From NCBI RefSeq assembly GCF_947492645.1, contig NZ_CANLMZ010000016.1, forward strand, positions 62,001 to 126,000: a stretch of DNA of 64,000 bases, in the 5' to 3' direction. This DNA comes from an uncultured Pontibacter sp. GTDB lineage: Bacteria > Bacteroidota > Bacteroidia > Cytophagales > Hymenobacteraceae. Position numbers and translations under genes: made by a program. Below the pieces are notes generated by a model. The model had not been told where the DNA came from, ran no database searches, and saw only the letters and a list, made by a program, of their open reading frames with translations. Positions within the stretch are counted from its first letter, which is position 1; each line of letters opens with the position of its first letter. Positions 59,500 to 64,000 of this stretch are shown piece by piece.

Positions 59500-60732
59500 T
59501 TATTGCGCTGCACCGTTTGTAGGTACTGGCAAGTCGCTTGGCCCATAGTATAATACCGCAATAGAAAACGCTATAACTGTAAGCACCAACCCCACCATAA
59601 AAATAGTATAGGATATGCGCAGTATTTTATACTTTCTGTTTAGTACATCTCCTAAATAGTAGATGTCGGTTATCATGTTGTTGTACAGCGACTTCTTATC
59701 ACGCATAATCTCATGCATCCCACTCTGGAAATCCTCTAAGGCCAGGTTTGTAAAGTTACCGAAGAAAAGCAGGTTGATGTTCCTGTTGTTCATTTTCTCC
59801 TTTTTAAAGGAGAAGCTGGTAATCTCTGGCTGTGCCGATATGATGGCAAAAATTACGGAGCCAAGGGTAGTTAGCACCAGCGTGCCGACAGGTATGAGCA
59901 GGGTGCGGTGCTGAGCAAATTCGCTTCCGGTTGCAGATGTTTTGGCACTAAGGTAAGTGATGATAACCGACAGGATGATGGCGTTCAGGCTTATCATCAT
60001 GTTGGCTTTATTGTCTGCTATGGCACTAAGGTTAAGGTGCGTGCGGTAAGTATTGCGAAACATCGTTTCAATGCCTCGCTTGGGTTGGGCTAGTGTTTCG
60101 CGGTGCTTCTTTTCCTGCTTCTTCTTTTTCTTTACTTCTTTGCTAAGCCGGTTGCGCTGTTCTTGTATGTTTATACCCAGTTGGCCTGCAAACTTGCGTT
60201 GCGCCTGGTTTGTATGAAAAGTAGTAGACAGCAGGAAATCAATCTGAAACTGAGCCCACTCCCGGTCAGAGAAAAACTTGTCGGTAAATATTTCCCATTC
60301 CACGCGCAGCAGTTCAGCGGTGGCAAAAAAAGTCTCCTTACCGATGTTAGACATATCGGCATCCACCATCAGCTCTTCCAACAGCCCTTCGGGCTCCTGG
60401 TTATGCTTAGTGGCCATAATCATGCGGTTTATACGCTCGATGCGCTCTTCAGGGTAGCCTTTTTCCTGCAGCCAGGCTGTTGCTATTTTAACGCTCTCCA
60501 GCTCGTGGTCGGCATACGTGTCAATGTAGCCGGTATCATGAAACCAGGCAGCCAGTACCAGGTCCTGCAACTCATCGTCTTGTAAATTGCTTCGCCTGCC
60601 CAGATCCTCTGCCTCTGCTACCGTCTCGAATGTATGTTTGTAGTTATGGTAAACAAGCTTTCTGGAAAGTCGTTCTTTAAATAACTTAAAGATAAACTCA
60701 CTTGCTTGCTTAACAATGTCTTGGTCTCTCAT
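59500..60732 (-). CDS. HD phosphohydrolase fused to Pycsar-type membrane effector domain
   Basis: A 410-residue protein. The N-terminal 190 residues are an HD metal phosphohydrolase domain with HNYKHTFETV (His29, His33), FHDTGY (His65-Asp66) and VDADMSNIG (Asp124). A basic linker (KKKKKQEKKH, about 205) follows, then the PycTM-like domain (also DUF5706): LSAIADNKANMMISLNAIILS and three membrane spans at about 255-273, 290-308 and 385-405. Known PycTM proteins are cCMP/cUMP-activated pore effectors of the Pycsar antiphage system, usually next to a pyrimidine cyclase; none is found here. The ATG at 60732 is used; the longer frame starts with TTG at 60759. Confidence 0.85.
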   Translation of the reverse strand: MRDQDIVKQASEFIFKLFKERLSRKLVYHNYKHTFETVAEAEDLGRRSNLQDDELQDLVLAAWFHDTGYIDTYADHELESVKIATAWLQEKGYPEERIERINRMIMATKHNQEPEGLLEELMVDADMSNIGKETFFATAELLRVEWEIFTDKFFSDREWAQFQIDFLLSTTFHTNQAQRKFAGQLGINIQEQRNRLSKEVKKKKKQEKKHRETLAQPKRGIETMFRNTYRTHLNLSAIADNKANMMISLNAIILSVIITYLSAKTSATGSEFAQHRTLLIPVGTLVLTTLGSVIFAIISAQPEITSFSFKKEKMNNRNINLLFFGNFTNLALEDFQSGMHEIMRDKKSLYNNMITDIYYLGDVLNRKYKILRISYTIFMVGLVLTVIAFSIAVLYYGPSDLPVPTNGAAQ

Positions 60733-61099
60733 AGTTGGGTGCTGCCTTGCAAGGTGCAAGCAGTAATATAAAGTAAAGTGCGCTGATGGTGCACGGTAAT
60801 TTGCGGTTACGTTGAAAACGGCTTTTTGTTAGTAAAACCCTCGTTTTAAAGAGTGGCTGCTGTAGTTTTTGGGGCCAACAACTAAAATTTATTCCTTCTC
60901 GTTTATCAAATCCAGCCCCGCCAGCACAGTAGCGTACAGGTGGCCAACCAAAGGTAAGTTTGGATATAACTGGCTGCACAAAACACAAGGCCGTATTTTA
61001 GGGTAAGTATGGATAACGTTGTGGTGCACCAGGATTCTGGCCTGAGAAGCGCACCCGATACATAACCATGGCAGGGCGTGCTACAGTACTATAAAACCT
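60733..61099. other. gene-free divergent gap
   Basis: About 370 bases between divergent genes. No exact TAnnTTTG box, hairpin or reading frame of quality was found. Confidence 0.4.
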
Positions 61100-64000
61100 A
61101 TGATCAAAAAACTACTCATCAAGCAGCGGCTATACTTCAAGTATGTATGGCAACTGCTGCTCATGTTTGCCCTTACTGCCTGCGTATCTACAGAGCCATA
61201 CTATAGCCGGGGCGCACTTGATTGGGAGCAAAATGGCCCGGATCCTCAAAACAAGCTTCTCTATACTGTTTTTCTGATTGGTGACGTAGGTGCCCCAGAC
61301 CCTGAAGGCGAGCCAAGCATGATTTTGATGCGCAAGCAGATGGAAGAAGCAGGCCAACAAAGTGCCACCATCTTCCTGGGAGACAACGTGTACCATAATG
61401 GCCTGCCGCCGGTTGGCAGCTACGACAGAAAAGTATCGGAAGAACGCCTGAACGCGCAGCTGGATATACTTAAGGGCTATGAAGGCGAAAAGTACATGAT
61501 ACCCGGAAACCACGACTGGAACCACAGCGGCCGCGGCGGCCTGGAGTATGTTGTACGCGAACAAAACTACGTGAACCAGTATCTTACTGAAGAAAACATT
61601 GTAGTTGGCGGAGACTTTTATGTGCCTGGCAATGGTTGCCCCGGACCGTATGAGGTAAAGATAAGCGACGACCTGGTGCTGATAGCAATTGACTCGGAGT
61701 GGTGGCTGCACCCCTTCGACAGGCCTTATGGCGACAACAGCAATTGCGGCGCAGCAACAGAGCTTGATTTCCTGGTGCAGTTAGAGGATATCATCGAGAA
61801 GAACAGCGGCAGCGATATAATGGTGGTGGCTCATCACCCTTTATTTACAAGAGGTAACCACGGTGGTTTTTACACGCTCCGCGATCATCTTTTCCCGCTA
61901 ACCATGCTCCGCGACTGGATGTACCTGCCGTTGCCGGTTATCGGCTCTATTTACCCTTTTGCCCGCAAGTATGGCGGCATTCTGCAAGACATTCCGCACC
62001 CGCGCTACCAGGCTTACATCCAGGGCTTACTCAATATCTTTGATAAGTATGATAACATTGTTTACGCTGCCGGCCACGAGCACTCTTTGCAGTATTTTAA
62101 GCATAACAACCTGGCGCATATCGTAAGTGGTTCGGGCTGTAAGATACAGCACGTAAAGGGCGGCGGAAACGCTACCTACACGCAAGCCGCTAAGGGCTTT
62201 TCAAAAGTGCTGTACTACGAAAACGGGGAAGTATGGACGGAGTTCTGGGTGCCGGAAGGCAAAGGCGAAACAGGCAAGATCAGTTTTAGAACAGCCCTGT
62301 ATGCCAAGCAGCCACGCAAAAACGTGCCGTTGGTGCAAGATAAAACAAACTACGCGGATAGTACGATCGTAACTTCGGCCAACACCGATTATAAAGCCTC
62401 GGCCTTACGAAAGAAATTGCTGGGAGAACACTACCGCGAAGAATGGATTACACCCGTGGAGATACCTCTGCTGGATATGAAAAATGAGTTTAACGGCCTT
62501 ACACCGTATCAGAAAGGAGGAGGTAAACAAACTGCATCGCTTAAAGTGCGTAACCCTGATGCAAAAGAGTATACTTTACGCACAGTAGACAAAGACCCGA
62601 CATTGGCCTTGCCGGAGTACCTGCAGGAGACAGCCGCCAAAGCCCTGCTGCAAGACCAGATATCGGCGCAGCACCCATACGGTGCCTTAATTGTGCCTAA
62701 ACTGGCAGATGCAGCCAGCGTTTATCACACCAACCCAAAACTGGTGTACATACCCAACACACCCTACCTGCGGCAGTACATTGATGAGTTTGGCAACACA
62801 GTAGCTTTTCTGGAGGAGGACGCAGACGAAAACCACGAAGAAACGGCAAGTCTTGGATATGCCAAAAACCTGGTTGGTACCGAGAAAATGCTGGAAGAGC
62901 TACGGCAGGATAACGATAATGAAGTAGACCAGCCTGAGTTTGTGAGAGCACGCTTATTGGATATGCTTATCGGCGACTGGGACCGGCACGAGGGGCAATG
63001 GCGCTGGGTAGAGCGCGAAAAGCAAAACGACAAAGGCAAACTGTACATACCTGTGCCCGAAGACCGCGATCAGGCTTTTTTTAAGATAGATGGTATACTG
63101 CCGTGGCTGGCTACACGCAAATGGGGCGTAAGAAATGTGCAGAACTTTGGCTACGACTTTGAAGACGTGATTGGCTTAAACCTAAGCGGGTTACAGGCTG
63201 ACCGTGCATTTACCTCCCGGATAACCCGCGAACAATGGCAGGCAATAGCAAAGGATATACAAGCCAGTATAACAGATAAAGTAATCGAGTCGGCTATAGC
63301 AGAACTTCCAAAAGAGGTAAGAGAGATATCTGGTGCAGAGCTGGCAGCCAAATTAAAATCACGCAGAGATAAGTTGCCTGCCGCAGCCAACGAGTATTAC
63401 ACTTTCATAAGCAAGTATGTAGATATAGCCGGAAGCGATAAGCACGAACGTTTCGAGATACAGCGCCTGAACGACGAGCAAGTGCAGGTAACAGGTTACA
63501 AAACAAGCAAGGAGGGCGTAATTCTGGAGAACCTCTACAACCGCACGTTCCTTACCTCCGAAACAAAGGAAATACGCATTTACGGCATGGGTGGCCTTGA
63601 CCAGTTTATACTTACCGGCAACGTGAACTCAAGTATAGTGGTGCGTGTCATAGGTGGTGCCGACGAGGATATCATCACAGACTCATCGCATGTAAGCGGC
63701 TTAAAGAAGCACACAATTGTGTACGACACCAAAAACGAGAATAAGTTTACATTTGGGCCAGAGACAAAAGACAAAACGGAGGAGTTTCCGGAGGTTAACT
63801 TTTACGACCGCGATAACTACAGCATGCCATACGTTGGGCCGCGCCTTTCCACAGAGTATAACGTAGACGATGGCTTATTTTTAGGAGCAGGCATACTGCT
63901 GCGTACCCACAAGTTCAGGAAAGTGCCTTATGCGGCAGAGCACCTGCTGGAGGCGAACTATGCTTTCTTATCCAACTCTTTTAATGTAAAGTATACCGGC
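61100..64000 (+). CDS. metallophosphoesterase with kinase-like middle domain and C-terminal barrel (3' end outside window)
   Basis: The frame is open for 967 codons from the ATG at 61100 to the window edge. A lipoprotein signal ends ALTAC (Cys28). Residues about 55-340 are a calcineurin-type phosphoesterase: GDVGAP, GDNVYHNG, GNHDWN, AHHPLF and GHEHSLQ. The middle part has GDWDRHEGQW at residues 625-634 and PEDRDQAF around 655-657, which resemble the catalytic and metal-binding motifs of atypical kinases (HipA/Fam20/PI4-kinase types). From about residue 860 a surface-antigen-like outer membrane barrel begins. This architecture is common in Bacteroidetes as one protein, but function is unknown. 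Confidence 0.9.
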   Translation, partial: MIKKLLIKQRLYFKYVWQLLLMFALTACVSTEPYYSRGALDWEQNGPDPQNKLLYTVFLIGDVGAPDPEGEPSMILMRKQMEEAGQQSATIFLGDNVYHNGLPPVGSYDRKVSEERLNAQLDILKGYEGEKYMIPGNHDWNHSGRGGLEYVVREQNYVNQYLTEENIVVGGDFYVPGNGCPGPYEVKISDDLVLIAIDSEWWLHPFDRPYGDNSNCGAATELDFLVQLEDIIEKNSGSDIMVVAHHPLFTRGNHGGFYTLRDHLFPLTMLRDWMYLPLPVIGSIYPFARKYGGILQDIPHPRYQAYIQGLLNIFDKYDNIVYAAGHEHSLQYFKHNNLAHIVSGSGCKIQHVKGGGNATYTQAAKGFSKVLYYENGEVWTEFWVPEGKGETGKISFRTALYAKQPRKNVPLVQDKTNYADSTIVTSANTDYKASALRKKLLGEHYREEWITPVEIPLLDMKNEFNGLTPYQKGGGKQTASLKVRNPDAKEYTLRTVDKDPTLALPEYLQETAAKALLQDQISAQHPYGALIVPKLADAASVYHTNPKLVYIPNTPYLRQYIDEFGNTVAFLEEDADENHEETASLGYAKNLVGTEKMLEELRQDNDNEVDQPEFVRARLLDMLIGDWDRHEGQWRWVEREKQNDKGKLYIPVPEDRDQAFFKIDGILPWLATRKWGVRNVQNFGYDFEDVIGLNLSGLQADRAFTSRITREQWQAIAKDIQASITDKVIESAIAELPKEVREISGAELAAKLKSRRDKLPAAANEYYTFISKYVDIAGSDKHERFEIQRLNDEQVQVTGYKTSKEGVILENLYNRTFLTSETKEIRIYGMGGLDQFILTGNVNSSIVVRVIGGADEDIITDSSHVSGLKKHTIVYDTKNENKFTFGPETKDKTEEFPEVNFYDRDNYSMPYVGPRLSTEYNVDDGLFLGAGILLRTHKFRKVPYAAEHLLEANYAFLSNSFNVKYTG

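Noticed and set aside
61130..61711. 193-codon minus-strand frame
   Set aside because: Antisense to the phosphoesterase domain, whose motifs are clear.

Overview
The window looks like chromosome from a Bacteroidota member of the order Cytophagales, most like a Pontibacter/Hymenobacteraceae relative. The evidence is -7 promoter boxes of the TAnnTTTG type with TTTG about 19-20 bases upstream, few ribosome-binding sites, type IX secretion C-terminal sorting domains (12960-15548, 56991-57365), a TonB receptor with a carboxypeptidase-like N-terminal domain, a Bacteroidetes-type type VIII (curli) locus, and many Bacteroidetes-typical families. No plasmid, phage or transposase gene is visible. tRNA-Asn(GTT) and tRNA-Arg(CCT) lie at about 16.7 and 59.4 kb.

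Layout. 0-6.5 kb: DUF4403 lipoprotein (cut by the left edge), thioredoxin, threonine dehydrogenase, a Pro/Lys-repeat protein and kbl, so both steps of threonine to glycine plus acetyl-CoA are present, then two small membrane proteins. 6.5-12.7 kb: cdaA (c-di-AMP synthase) overlapping folP, DUF1599, a BT_3928/DoxX protein, an ABC permease, shikimate kinase and a fatty-acid/sterol hydroxylase. 12.9-19.3 kb: a large T9SS cargo, small lipoproteins, 3-hydroxybutyryl-CoA dehydrogenase overlapping a Rieske-like lipoprotein, and pheS. 19.5-22.2 kb: a LiaF-like membrane protein with a LytS/LytTR two-component pair. 22.4-29.4 kb: a TetR-TolC-MFP-RND efflux operon that ends in an acyl-carrier-like protein lacking the usual serine.

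29.5-37.8 kb: a YgjP-like peptidase, then a complete curli system: csgE, csgF, csgG (with an extra C-terminal barrel), a very acidic fibre subunit of about 35 strands, a CsgB-like protein and a CsgH-like protein. 37.9-40.5 kb: stress/envelope genes (YkvA, NlpC/P60, HELCH peptidase). 40.8-43.4 kb: four AT-rich genes, all on the minus strand, each followed by a 55-67 bp imperfect palindrome with TAAC/GTTA ends. This resembles a mobile gene-cassette array of integron type without an integrase in view, and is the most unusual structure here. 43.6-49.6 kb: two thioredoxin-fold proteins, a PepSY reductase and a TonB siderophore receptor (iron uptake), and a PfpI protein.

49.6-53.8 kb: membrane and YceI proteins, a barrel protein, an intergenic cluster of DnaA boxes, a histone-deacetylase-family enzyme and two very small membrane proteins. 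53.8-56.8 kb: a methyltransferase, type III polyketide synthase and flavoprotein operon that should make a methylated phenolic lipid or quinone. 57-64 kb: a T9SS-tail-only protein, PhoD-like phosphatase, an HD phosphohydrolase fused to a Pycsar-type membrane effector domain, and a large phosphoesterase/barrel protein cut by the right edge. Across the whole window the heptamer AAGTATA/TATACTT is strikingly frequent in genes and gaps alike.
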